From JAVBPP01 sp031549535 (GTDB lineage Bacteria; Bacillota; Clostridia; Oscillospirales; Acutalibacteraceae), in the NCBI GenBank assembly GCA_031549535.1, contig JAVBPP010000005.1, positions 1 through 9,722 of the forward strand: a DNA stretch of 9,722 bases. The letters run 5' to 3'. The first letter of the stretch is position 1. Each line of letters starts with the position of its first letter. Below the pieces are notes generated by a model that did no database searches, was not told where the DNA came from, and saw only the letters and a program-made list of their open reading frames with translations. A program made the position numbers and the translations under genes. Below, piece after piece: positions 1 to 6,694 of the stretch.

Positions 1-2
1 AA

Positions 3-731
3 AAGTTAATTGCGCAGCATAACTACGATAATTTTACGGATTATTTTCAGTTTGTTTGCAACGATGTGACCGGCGTTGCCGTTTCAGATTTCATCAGCAG
101 TCTAACAATTAACTACACCTTGTTTTACAGAGAGGCATACCACTTTGACTTTTTAACCAAAGAGGTATTGCCTTATTTATTTAAAAAGGAGCAGAATACA
201 AAGGATCTGCGTATTTGGAGCGCCGGTTGTTCTACCGGCGAAGAGCCATATACCATTGCGATGATACTTGCGGATTTTTTGGGTGCTCATAAAGCAGAAT
301 GGGATATGAAAATACTTGCCACTGATATTTCTGCCTTTGCGCTGAAAAAGGCGGTGAACGCGGTCTATCCGGTGGAGAGCATTGAATGCCTAAACCCCAA
401 TTGGATTCGCCACTACTTCCAGGCGACACCAGAGGATCCGGACAACGTCAGCGTTTCCCCGCAAATTCGCAATGAAGTCATTTTTCGCAAACTGAACCTC
501 ATTGGGGATTCTTTCAACTTTAAGAAGAAATTTCATTTTATCTTTTGCCGCAACGTTATGATTTATTTTGACGAGCCGACCAGAGAGCGCCTGATTCAAA
601 AATTTTACGACATACTGGATGACGGCGGCTATCTGTTTATCGGCATGAGTGAAACGATTGATAAAACCAGCAGCGGACTGCACTATGTGATGCCGTCCGT
701 TTACAGAAAAGGGGGGGCAAGCGGTACATGA
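3..731 (+). CDS. cheR: Chemotaxis protein methyltransferase CheR (5' end cut by window)
   Basis: CheR uses S-adenosylmethionine to methylate glutamates on chemoreceptors, the adaptation step of chemotaxis in the cytoplasm. The frame is open to the window edge. A GTG at 66 could be read as a start, but the 21 codons before it continue the CheR N-terminal domain, so the gene begins outside the window and only about 242 residues are visible. In that numbering: the LTINYTLFYRE signature near residues 34-44 (family form LTxNxTxFFRE), the SAM-binding loop WSAGCSTGEEPYTIAM at 72-87, the acidic ATDIS strand near 106-110, and FIFCRNVMIYFD near 179-190. CheR proteins are usually about 260-290 residues, so only a few tens are missing. 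The stop overlaps the cheB start (ATGA), implying translational coupling and paired methylation and demethylation enzymes. Family assignment is secure. Confidence 0.95.
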   Translation, partial: KLIAQHNYDNFTDYFQFVCNDVTGVAVSDFISSLTINYTLFYREAYHFDFLTKEVLPYLFKKEQNTKDLRIWSAGCSTGEEPYTIAMILADFLGAHKAEWDMKILATDISAFALKKAVNAVYPVESIECLNPNWIRHYFQATPEDPDNVSVSPQIRNEVIFRKLNLIGDSFNFKKKFHFIFCRNVMIYFDEPTRERLIQKFYDILDDGGYLFIGMSETIDKTSSGLHYVMPSVYRKGGASGT

Positions 732-1717
732 AGCGGGTCAAAACTGTTATTTTAGACGACTCTCTGCTCATTCGCGAGGCGCTTGCGGCTGTTTTGCAGC
801 AGGATCCGAATATTCAGGTCGTTGCCAAGGCCTCCAATGCATTTGAGGCGCGCGACTTAATTGTTGCTCACCGCCCGGACGTTTTGATTACGGATATTGT
901 GATGGAGCGCATGAACGGCATAGAATTTGTTCGCCAGTTACTCCCACAGTATCCGATTTCTGTGATTATGATGAGCGCATATCCTGAAATGCGCAGTGAA
1001 GTTGAGAAGCTGGGCGCTCCTATCCCCTTTCTCCTAAAAAGCGCACAACCGGGCGTTCACGGCATGGATTTGTTCTATCAAAGTGTTTTGATGACGCTGA
1101 AGAACCTCATCAATCAAGCACCGGGCAGCTTTGATATCAAAGCCTTGACAACCCGCTTGATTGTAATGGGCGCCTCCACCGGCGGGGCGGAAACACTGGA
1201 ATCCATTTTAACCGCCCTCCCCTGTTGCCTGCCCCCGATTGTCATTGCGCAGCATATGCCGGCGCGCTTTACCAAATCCTTTGCGCAGCGGCTGAATGCC
1301 TCCTGTGCACTCTCCGTCATGGAGGCGGAGAACCGGCAGAGGCTTTACCCCGGCTGCGTCTATGTTGCACCGGGCGGTTTCCATACCGATATTGAAAAGC
1401 GTGAGAATTATTTTATCCGCTGCGCAGAAAATGTGGCAGACGATGTGCTTTGCCCGCGCATTGACATTCTGTTTGCCTCGGCCGCAAAATATGCGGGGAA
1501 GCAGGCCGTCGGCGTATTGCTGACAGGCATGGGTAAAGACGGCGCAACGGGACTCAAACAAATGCACGACAGCGGCGCGGCAACAATTGCACAGGATAAG
1601 GAAAGCTCCGTGATTTACGGCATGCCCAAAGCGGCCTTCGAACTGGGTGCAGTGGATTATCAGCTGCCAAGCAACAAAATAGCACAAAAACTTTGCAGCC
1701 TGATCCAACATAAATAG
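728..1717 (+). CDS. cheB: Chemotaxis response regulator methylesterase/deamidase CheB
   Basis: CheB removes methyl groups from receptor glutamates and can deamidate receptor glutamines; phosphorylation of its receiver domain by CheA activates it. The 329 residues show both domains. The receiver (about 4-125) has the acidic pair D10/D11, the phospho-acceptor D56 in VLITDIVMERMNG, S83 and K104. A short linker leads to the catalytic domain (about 143-329), whose serine-hydrolase triad matches S150 (GASTGG), H176 (AQHMP) and D271 (TGMGKDGA). Length is normal. K104 is followed by Ser instead of the usual Pro of the receiver KP motif, a minor departure. The ATG at 728 overlaps the cheR stop. A GGGAGGG ribosome site for the next gene begins 11 bp after the cheB stop, with no terminator between, so transcription may continue into the mannosidase gene. 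Confidence 0.96.
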   Translation: MKRVKTVILDDSLLIREALAAVLQQDPNIQVVAKASNAFEARDLIVAHRPDVLITDIVMERMNGIEFVRQLLPQYPISVIMMSAYPEMRSEVEKLGAPIPFLLKSAQPGVHGMDLFYQSVLMTLKNLINQAPGSFDIKALTTRLIVMGASTGGAETLESILTALPCCLPPIVIAQHMPARFTKSFAQRLNASCALSVMEAENRQRLYPGCVYVAPGGFHTDIEKRENYFIRCAENVADDVLCPRIDILFASAAKYAGKQAVGVLLTGMGKDGATGLKQMHDSGAATIAQDKESSVIYGMPKAAFELGAVDYQLPSNKIAQKLCSLIQHK

Positions 1718-1741
1718 CTTATCAATCGGGAGGGTACACCC

Positions 1742-4066
1742 ATGGCAAACACCTGCAAAAAAATACTGGCTATCGCACTGACACTCTGCATCGCCGGCAG
1801 TATTATCGCAAGCGGCATTGGACTGCGTTATAAACCCATTGCCATGCCGGAAACAAAAGGCGGAACCTACGGCAAGTGGGTCAATCCCTTTATTGGCACC
1901 GGCGGCAGTGTGCCCTGGGCAAGCGCTATGCTTTTCCCCGGACCCACGGCACCCTTCGGCATGGTGCGCCTAAGCCCGGACACCAGCGCAATCCGCGGTT
2001 TTGAAATTATCCAGGCAGGCAACGCCGGTTATTACTACAACCAAGGTTATATTATTGGTTTCAGCCACACGCGCCTTTCCGGCACAGGGGCACGCTCGCT
2101 TGGGCATTTCCGCGTGACGCCCGCGGCGGGGAACGCCGACCCGGCCAAACGTTTCAGCAAACCGTTGCTGTTTTCTCATGATGAGGAGGTGGCGACAGCC
2201 GGGTATTATGCTGTGAACCTGCCGGAAGCCGGCTGCCTTGCGGAGTTGACGGCCACACCGCACGCAGGTGTGCACCGCTACACCTTTTCCACAAAGCAGG
2301 ACGCGCACCTCTGGCTGGACGCCACCAGCTTTTTGGGCAAAGGCAACGCAACCGAGGGCAAAATTAAGGTTCTGCCCGAACAAAGGGAGATACAGGGCGA
2401 GGGCAGAATCCACAACAGCTTTACAGGCGGCTCCGGCGGCAGTAAGGCCTATTTTATCGCCCGTTTTAACAAACCCGTTACGGCTTATTCCACTTGGAAT
2501 GAGGAAGGAAATATCCCGGGTCGCGCGGAAGCGGCCGGAAACGATACCGGCGCAGATCTTAATTTCGGCGACGCTGCAGGGCAGCCAATTGAACTGCAGC
2601 TCGGCATGAGCTACATCAGCCTTGACAACGCCAGGAAAAATTTAGAGACCGAAGTCGGCCAAAAGGATTTTGAAGCGGTGCGGGGCGATACGCGCACGAG
2701 CTGGGACGACTGGCTTTCCCGCATTCAAATTGAAACCCCGGACGAGGAAATCAAAACTATTTTTTATACCGCGCTGTATCATTCCATGATTATGCCGACG
2801 AATTACACGGATGTTAACGGCCAATATCTCGGTTTTCAAAATAAAATCGGAACTGCGGTAGACTATACCTACCGCACGGATATGTCCATCTGGGATACCT
2901 TCCGCACAGAGCATCCGTTGCTGCTTATGATTGCGCCGGAAATTCAACGGGACTGCCTAATCAGCCTGGTTGAAATGGCTAAAACCGGCGGCTCTCTCCC
3001 CCGTTGGCCCGCGGGTGCAGGTTACACCGGCTCGATGATTGGCACGCCGACAGACATGGTGATTGCAGAAAGCTACCTCAAGGGGTTGCGGGATTTTGAC
3101 TATGAGACGGCGTACAGCTACATGAAAAAATCTTCGAATGAAGAAATTCCGGACGGCGCGGACGGGCGCAAGGATGTGACAAATTACAACGCGCTAGGCT
3201 ATGTCCCGGCGGACGTTACGGATAAATCCGTCAGCCGAACGCTGGAATACGCCTGGGCGGACGGCAGCATTGCGTTAATGGCACAGGCAATGGGAAAAAC
3301 GGATGACGCGGAAACATATACGAAAAAGTCGATGAATTATAAAAATTTGTTTAATCCGGAAACGAAGTATTTTCAAGGGCGCAACGCGGACGGCTCCTGG
3401 GTGGAGCCGCTGAAACCCAAGGTTACAAGCTATTCTGATGAAATCCGCTTGAAAAAAGTTGCAAAAGCCTATTGCGAGGGCAGTGCGCGGCAATGGCGTT
3501 GGGTCGCGCCGCTGGATACACAGGGGCTGCTCACCCTCTTCGGCAGCAAGGAGTATTTTGTCAGCGAACTGGAAGAATTTATGGCGGACGCCAGTAAAGA
3601 TATTGCGGCCGTATACCCCGGCTCGGGTTTTTGGCTTGGAAATCAGCACGACATGCACGCACCCTACCTCTTTAATGACGCCGGACGCGCAGATCTGACA
3701 CAAAAATGGGTGCGCTGGGCGCTTTCCAATCGGCACAGCACAGCGGCAAACGGCTTGGATGGCAATGACGACGGCGGCACTATGAGCTCCTGGTTTGTTT
3801 TCTCTTCCATGGGACTTTACCCGGTCGCCGGGTCTGACCGCTATTGGCTGGGTTCCCCCTGCTTGGATAAAGCGGAGCTAAAAATCGACGGTCATTCACT
3901 CGTTATTACAGCGGAAAACCAATCTACTGAAAACATCTATGTGCAGAGCGTTACGCTGAATGGGATAAAGCTGGATGCCCCCTTCCTCACACATGAGCAA
4001 ATTGCAAACGGCGGAACACTGCACTTTGTAATGGGCGAAAAAGCCGCCACGAACGGCGGATATTAA
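1742..4066 (+). CDS. GH92-family alpha-mannosidase, secreted or membrane-anchored
   Basis: Family GH92 enzymes are calcium-dependent, inverting exo-alpha-mannosidases acting on N-glycans, yeast mannans or, in some members, mannosyl phosphodiesters. The 774 residues begin with a basic, hydrophobic signal or anchor segment (KK at 6-7, hydrophobic about 8-26) without a clear cleavage site, so the enzyme is probably exported. Family landmarks appear in order: WVNPFIGTGG and PGPTAPFGMVRLSPD near the N-terminus, GFSHTRLSGTGA, SIWDTFRTEHPLL, LPRWPAGAGYTGSM, CEGSARQWRW with E579 (my alignment to the family's catalytic acid), GNQHDMHAPYLFNDAG, and GNDDGGTMSSWFVFS with D676/D677 in the general-base region. 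The ATG follows GGGAGGG at 1728-1734. Oddity: the GHE/GNE-type segment of many homologues reads GNQH (N634, Q635), so linkage specificity should not be assumed. Family is secure; substrate is not. Confidence 0.93.
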   Translation: MANTCKKILAIALTLCIAGSIIASGIGLRYKPIAMPETKGGTYGKWVNPFIGTGGSVPWASAMLFPGPTAPFGMVRLSPDTSAIRGFEIIQAGNAGYYYNQGYIIGFSHTRLSGTGARSLGHFRVTPAAGNADPAKRFSKPLLFSHDEEVATAGYYAVNLPEAGCLAELTATPHAGVHRYTFSTKQDAHLWLDATSFLGKGNATEGKIKVLPEQREIQGEGRIHNSFTGGSGGSKAYFIARFNKPVTAYSTWNEEGNIPGRAEAAGNDTGADLNFGDAAGQPIELQLGMSYISLDNARKNLETEVGQKDFEAVRGDTRTSWDDWLSRIQIETPDEEIKTIFYTALYHSMIMPTNYTDVNGQYLGFQNKIGTAVDYTYRTDMSIWDTFRTEHPLLLMIAPEIQRDCLISLVEMAKTGGSLPRWPAGAGYTGSMIGTPTDMVIAESYLKGLRDFDYETAYSYMKKSSNEEIPDGADGRKDVTNYNALGYVPADVTDKSVSRTLEYAWADGSIALMAQAMGKTDDAETYTKKSMNYKNLFNPETKYFQGRNADGSWVEPLKPKVTSYSDEIRLKKVAKAYCEGSARQWRWVAPLDTQGLLTLFGSKEYFVSELEEFMADASKDIAAVYPGSGFWLGNQHDMHAPYLFNDAGRADLTQKWVRWALSNRHSTAANGLDGNDDGGTMSSWFVFSSMGLYPVAGSDRYWLGSPCLDKAELKIDGHSLVITAENQSTENIYVQSVTLNGIKLDAPFLTHEQIANGGTLHFVMGEKAATNGGY

Positions 4067-4085
4067 TTCAAGAGGAGTCCGGAAA

Positions 4086-6164
4086 ATGAAACAGTTTTAC
4101 AAACGTTGCTTGGCTCTTGGGCTTTGTCTGGTTCTGTTCTGTGTGTCATTGCCGCTCGCGTTGGCAGATAGTGCTCTGCCGCAAGTTACTATTACCGTTG
4201 CCGAAAATTATGACTATGCCTGGCAGGTGTTGGCGCTTGTGAATGAGGAACGAGCCAAAACAGGTTTGCCCGCTCTTACCATGACAGCGGATTTAACGGA
4301 AACCGCTATGCTGCGCGCGGCAGAATCTGTGATTTATTGGGATCATAAACGTCCGAACGGCAACTCCTGTTTCACAGCCTTCCCCCCTTACAGTAAGGCT
4401 GGCGAAAATATGGCGGTCGGCCAAAAAAATGCAGCGGCTGTTATGTTGAGTTGGATGAATTCCGACGGGCACCGAAAGAACATCATGAGTGGGGATTTCG
4501 GCTCTATTGGTATTGGCTGTGTCAATATGAACGGCATTTATTACTGGATGCAAGTATTTACCAATTACAGGGGCAGCAGCATGGCACAAGATAGCTCTGT
4601 TGCAAGCAAAAGCCGATCCATCCAAGTCTTGTCCGAAAATCTTAAGCTTACCAGCCCCGCCGCACAAGCGGCACCTACACTTGTCATTGGCAGTAGCATG
4701 CAAATCAGCCCAGTTGTGCATGATACCGGCGTTTCCTGGCGCACGAACATTCCGCTCATCGCAGACTTTCGCTATGTAAGCAGCAACAGCACAATTGCGA
4801 GCGTCTCAGACGGTATTATCAGCGCAAAAGCGGTGGGTAACGCAACCGTTCAAGTCTATCTGGATAGTTACAGCGCTTCACCAATCGTCTCCTACAATGT
4901 TACTGTCCGTTACCCTGTCCCCGTTACAGGAATAAGCTTATATGTAGCCAATAAAACGATTAATCGGGGCAGTTCAGCGCAGTTGACTGCAACCGTGAGC
5001 CCCGAAAATGCCAGCCATAAGGCTTTTAGTTGGAAAAGCAGCAATCCCGCTATCGCAACCGTTTCCGCAACAGGCCTTGTCACTGCACTTGCAAAGGGAG
5101 ACTGCACGATAAGCGCTGTTACGGCAGACGGCGCAAAGGTTGCCGGCTGCACTGTTACCGTAAAGGTGCCGGTTAGCGCCGCGGCGCTAAGCAAAAGCTC
5201 CGCCACTCTGGTGAAAGGCAAAACACTGCAACTCGGCGCAACCATCAGCCCGGCAGACGCTTCCGATAAAGCGGTTAGCTGGTCTAGCAGCAACACCGGA
5301 ATTGCCACCGTTTCTTCCGCCGGACTTGTTACTGCGGTGGGAAAGGGCAGCTGCACCATCAGCGCCAAAACACGGGACGGCGCAAAGATTGCGAGCTGTG
5401 CCGTCACCGTTACTATTCCGGTTGTAAGTGTAAAACTGAGTAAAACGGCCGCCACTGTCATCAAGGAAAAAACGCTTCAGCTTACTGCTACGGTCAGCCC
5501 CGGCGATGCAACCAATAAGGCTGTAAGTTGGACAAGCAGCAACACGAAAGTTGCTACCGTTACTGCAGCCGGCCTCGTGAAAGCCCTTGCCAAGGGCAGC
5601 TGTACCATTACCGCGAAGACCAAGGACGGTGCAAAACTTGCCACCTGCAAGGTGACGGTTACCATCCCTGTCACTGCCGTCAAGCTAAATAAAACCTCTG
5701 CCTCAGTTATCAAGGGCAAGACCCTGCAGCTGACTGCCGCTGTCAGCCCAAGCGACGCCAGTAACAAAGCTGTCATCTGGTCAAGCAGCAACTCAAAAGT
5801 TGCTACTGTTGGTTCGACCGGGTTGGTGAAAGCCGTCGGTAAGGGCAGTTGTGCCATTACCGTGAAGACCAAGGACGGCGCAAAACTTGCTAGCTGCAAG
5901 GTGACGGTTACCATCCCCGTCACTGCCGTGAAACTGAACAAAACTTCCGCGACGCTCACAAAAGGCAAAACTGTTCGGCTTGCTGCTACAATTACGCCAA
6001 GTACCGCCAGCAATAAAACCGTTAGCTGGACAAGCAGCAACACGAAAGTTGCCACGGTTTCTTCAACCGGCCTGGTAAAAGCCCTTGGGAAAGGCAGTTG
6101 CACCATTACCGTGAAGACCAAAGACGGCGCAAAGGTCGCAAACTGTAAAATTATAGTAACATAA
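4086..6164 (+). CDS. Secreted CAP (SCP/PR1) domain protein with five Big_2 Ig-like repeats
   Basis: This is an exported protein of 692 residues. A signal peptide (KR at 6-7, hydrophobic 9-25) has a plausible cleavage after LALA (27/28). A CAP domain spans about 45-162, with H87 (WDHKRP), E107 (AGENMA) and H129 (DGHRKN) at positions matching the family's His/Glu cluster; bacterial CAP domains have no single established activity. A divergent Ig-like domain follows (about 178-277), then five Big_2 repeats of exactly 83 residues (278-692) ending at the stop codon. Every repeat has Cys at internal positions 63 and 78. No LPXTG motif, transmembrane anchor or SLH/choline-binding domain is visible, so the protein is released or held non-covalently. 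AGAGGAG at 4071-4077 sets the ATG start. It lies 19 bp after the mannosidase gene and before a terminator, consistent with being last in an operon. Adhesion or wall association is inferred. Confidence 0.9.
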   Translation: MKQFYKRCLALGLCLVLFCVSLPLALADSALPQVTITVAENYDYAWQVLALVNEERAKTGLPALTMTADLTETAMLRAAESVIYWDHKRPNGNSCFTAFPPYSKAGENMAVGQKNAAAVMLSWMNSDGHRKNIMSGDFGSIGIGCVNMNGIYYWMQVFTNYRGSSMAQDSSVASKSRSIQVLSENLKLTSPAAQAAPTLVIGSSMQISPVVHDTGVSWRTNIPLIADFRYVSSNSTIASVSDGIISAKAVGNATVQVYLDSYSASPIVSYNVTVRYPVPVTGISLYVANKTINRGSSAQLTATVSPENASHKAFSWKSSNPAIATVSATGLVTALAKGDCTISAVTADGAKVAGCTVTVKVPVSAAALSKSSATLVKGKTLQLGATISPADASDKAVSWSSSNTGIATVSSAGLVTAVGKGSCTISAKTRDGAKIASCAVTVTIPVVSVKLSKTAATVIKEKTLQLTATVSPGDATNKAVSWTSSNTKVATVTAAGLVKALAKGSCTITAKTKDGAKLATCKVTVTIPVTAVKLNKTSASVIKGKTLQLTAAVSPSDASNKAVIWSSSNSKVATVGSTGLVKAVGKGSCAITVKTKDGAKLASCKVTVTIPVTAVKLNKTSATLTKGKTVRLAATITPSTASNKTVSWTSSNTKVATVSSTGLVKALGKGSCTITVKTKDGAKVANCKIIVT
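4917..6161 (+). repeat. Five in-frame 249-bp tandem repeats (Big_2 domains)
   Basis: Units start at 4917, 5166, 5415, 5664 and 5913, each exactly 249 bp (83 codons). At protein level all keep a W-[KST]-SSN core, a GLV-x-A motif, G-[SD]-C near position 63 and C near position 78. The last three are most alike at DNA level: the boundary stretch around 5650-5682 is almost identical to 5899-5931. This suggests growth by unequal recombination, the first unit being the most diverged. Confidence 0.93.
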
Positions 6165-6174
6165 TGTTATATGC

Positions 6175-6225
6175 AAGCGCGCGCGTTCGGGATATCGAAA
6201 GATTCTTGAGGGTGCGCGCTTTTTT
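6175..6225 (+). terminator. Rho-independent terminator after the CAP/Big_2 gene
   Basis: AAGCGCGC at 6175-6182 pairs perfectly with GCGCGCTT at 6214-6221, extended by a G-U and a C-G pair, and runs into a T tract at 6220-6225. The 27-base loop is longer than usual and holds a small TTCG/CGAA inner pairing. It lies 10 bp after the stop codon at 6164 and is the first terminator seen after cheR. Confidence 0.85.
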
Positions 6226-6268
6226 CAAAAAAACATTGCAAACATCTCAATAAATAAGGAGAAATAGC

Positions 6269-6297
6269 TTGCTTTTCTAAAAAGAATCAGATATAAT
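6269..6297 (+). promoter_or_regulatory. Sigma-A promoter for tRNA-Pro
   Basis: TTGCTT at 6269-6274 and a perfect TATAAT at 6292-6297 are separated by 17 bp. The predicted transcript start (about 6304) is some 24 bp before the mature tRNA 5' end. Confidence 0.85.
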
Positions 6298-6327
6298 ACT
6301 TCTCGGTCGCGCTATTGTAGACCATAT

Positions 6328-6404
6328 CGGGGTGTGGCGAAGTTTGGTATCGCGCTTGGTTCGGGACCAAGAGGCCTCGGGTTCGAATCCCGACACTCCG
6401 ACCA
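6328..6404 (+). tRNA. tRNA-Pro (anticodon CGG), CCA encoded
   Basis: The 77-base sequence folds as a cloverleaf. Acceptor stem CGGGGTG (6328-6334) pairs with CACTCCG (6394-6400) with one G-U. The anticodon stem CTTGG/CCAAG (6355-6359/6367-6371) encloses the loop TTCGGGA with anticodon CGG at 6362-6364, reading proline codon CCG. The T arm carries GGGTTCGAATCCC. Discriminator A at 6401 is followed by a genomically encoded CCA (6402-6404). It has its own promoter and terminator. tRNA 3' ends are common integration targets, and phage-type genes begin shortly downstream. Confidence 0.97.
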
Positions 6405-6411
6405 GCAGAAG

Positions 6412-6460
6412 AAACCCGCGAAGCTTAGAAGTTCTAAGGCTCGCGGGTTTTTATTTTTTA
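6412..6460 (+). terminator. Rho-independent terminator after tRNA-Pro
   Basis: AAACCCGCGA (6412-6421) pairs with TCGCGGGTTT (6441-6450). The stem continues inward with small bulges through CTTAGA/TCTAAG to a 3-base loop, and a T-rich tract follows (6448-6459). It isolates the tRNA transcript from the accessory genes downstream. Confidence 0.9.
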
Positions 6461-6487
6461 AACAACCAGATGGGCAGGGATGCGTTG

Positions 6488-6509
6488 GTGACTAATAAGT
6501 GACTAATAA
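6488..6509. repeat. Perfect 11-bp tandem repeat GTGACTAATAA x2
   Basis: GTGACTAATAA occurs at 6488-6498 and directly again at 6499-6509. It lies between the tRNA terminator and the next promoter, in otherwise gene-free DNA. The pair places stop codons in all three + frames. It could be an element-end, recombinase or regulator site; nothing in the window shows which. Confidence 0.7.
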
Positions 6510-6570
6510 ACTTTCAGCCACCGACGCAGGTTTTCCTATCTGCCACTTGAGAGCGAGCATTAAAATCTGC

Positions 6571-6600
6571 AAAAATATTTTAAATTATTTTAAAAAAACA
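6571..6600 (+). promoter_or_regulatory. AT-rich tract upstream of the -35 box (UP-like element)
   Basis: The 30 bases before the -35 box are almost all A/T and contain TATTTTAAA and TTATTTTAAA spaced about one helical turn apart. Such a position suits an RNA polymerase alpha-subunit contact (UP element) or bent DNA that strengthens the promoter. The role is inferred from composition and position only. Confidence 0.5.
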
Positions 6601-6601
6601 C

Positions 6602-6630
6602 TTGACAAACTAACCCGATTGGGATATAAT
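6602..6630 (+). promoter_or_regulatory. Perfect sigma-A promoter of the small-gene operon
   Basis: TTGACA at 6602-6607 and TATAAT at 6625-6630 both match consensus, with the ideal 17-bp spacer. The predicted start (about 6637) leaves a leader of roughly 58 bases before the ATG at 6695. I see no obvious operator overlapping the boxes, so the unit may be transcribed constitutively. Confidence 0.92.
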
Positions 6631-6637
6631 ATAGACA

Positions 6638-6682
6638 GTGGATGACACATCCACACAACTTAACGGGTGGCGGCCTACCGCC
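6638..6682 (+). promoter_or_regulatory. Structured leader: two hairpins, the second abutting the RBS
   Basis: Hairpin 1 is GTGGAT (6638-6643) with ATCCAC (6649-6654) and a 5-base loop, starting at about the first transcribed base. Hairpin 2 is GGCGG (6669-6673) with CCGCC (6678-6682) and loop CCTA, ending directly against the GGAGG ribosome site at 6683. They could stabilise the mRNA or tune ribosome access. No known riboswitch class is recognised. Confidence 0.55.
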
Positions 6683-6687
6683 GGAGG
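6683..6687 (+). promoter_or_regulatory. RBS that fixes the start of the first small gene
   Basis: GGAGG at 6683-6687 lies 7 bases before the ATG at 6695. The frame is open back to a GTG at 6638, but that codon is at about the transcription start within hairpin 1 and has no ribosome site, so the ATG is the start. Confidence 0.85.
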
Positions 6688-6694
6688 AAAAAAC

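Noticed and set aside
66..731. cheR starting at GTG 66 as a complete short gene
   Set aside because: The frame is open upstream and those codons fit the CheR N-terminal domain; the gene is cut by the window edge.
1208..1711. 167-codon open frame on - opposite cheB
   Set aside because: Antisense shadow of a conserved catalytic domain; no RBS, and the translation resembles no known family.
3275..3736. 153-codon open frame on - opposite the GH92 gene
   Set aside because: Antisense shadow; the + strand in this region carries GH92 signature motifs.
4910..6121. Two long open frames on the - strand (4910-5464 and 5477-6121) encoding repetitive hydrophobic Val/Leu/Thr-rich proteins
   Set aside because: They are antisense to the Big_2 repeats and inherit their periodicity; no ribosome sites or promoter, and the + strand has a complete secreted-protein architecture.
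4917..6161. CRISPR array
   Set aside because: Repeats are 249 bp, in frame and protein-coding, without short repeat/spacer structure.
6494..6590. Short - strand frame toward the tRNA (tail ...KPASVAESLLVTY) as a possible integrase C-terminal remnant
   Set aside because: Only about 30 codons, no upstream body and no recognisable integrase catalytic motif; too short to support.
6638..6694. N-terminal extension of the first small gene from GTG 6638
   Set aside because: The GTG is at about the predicted transcription start, inside a hairpin and without an RBS; ATG 6695 has GGAGG at proper spacing.
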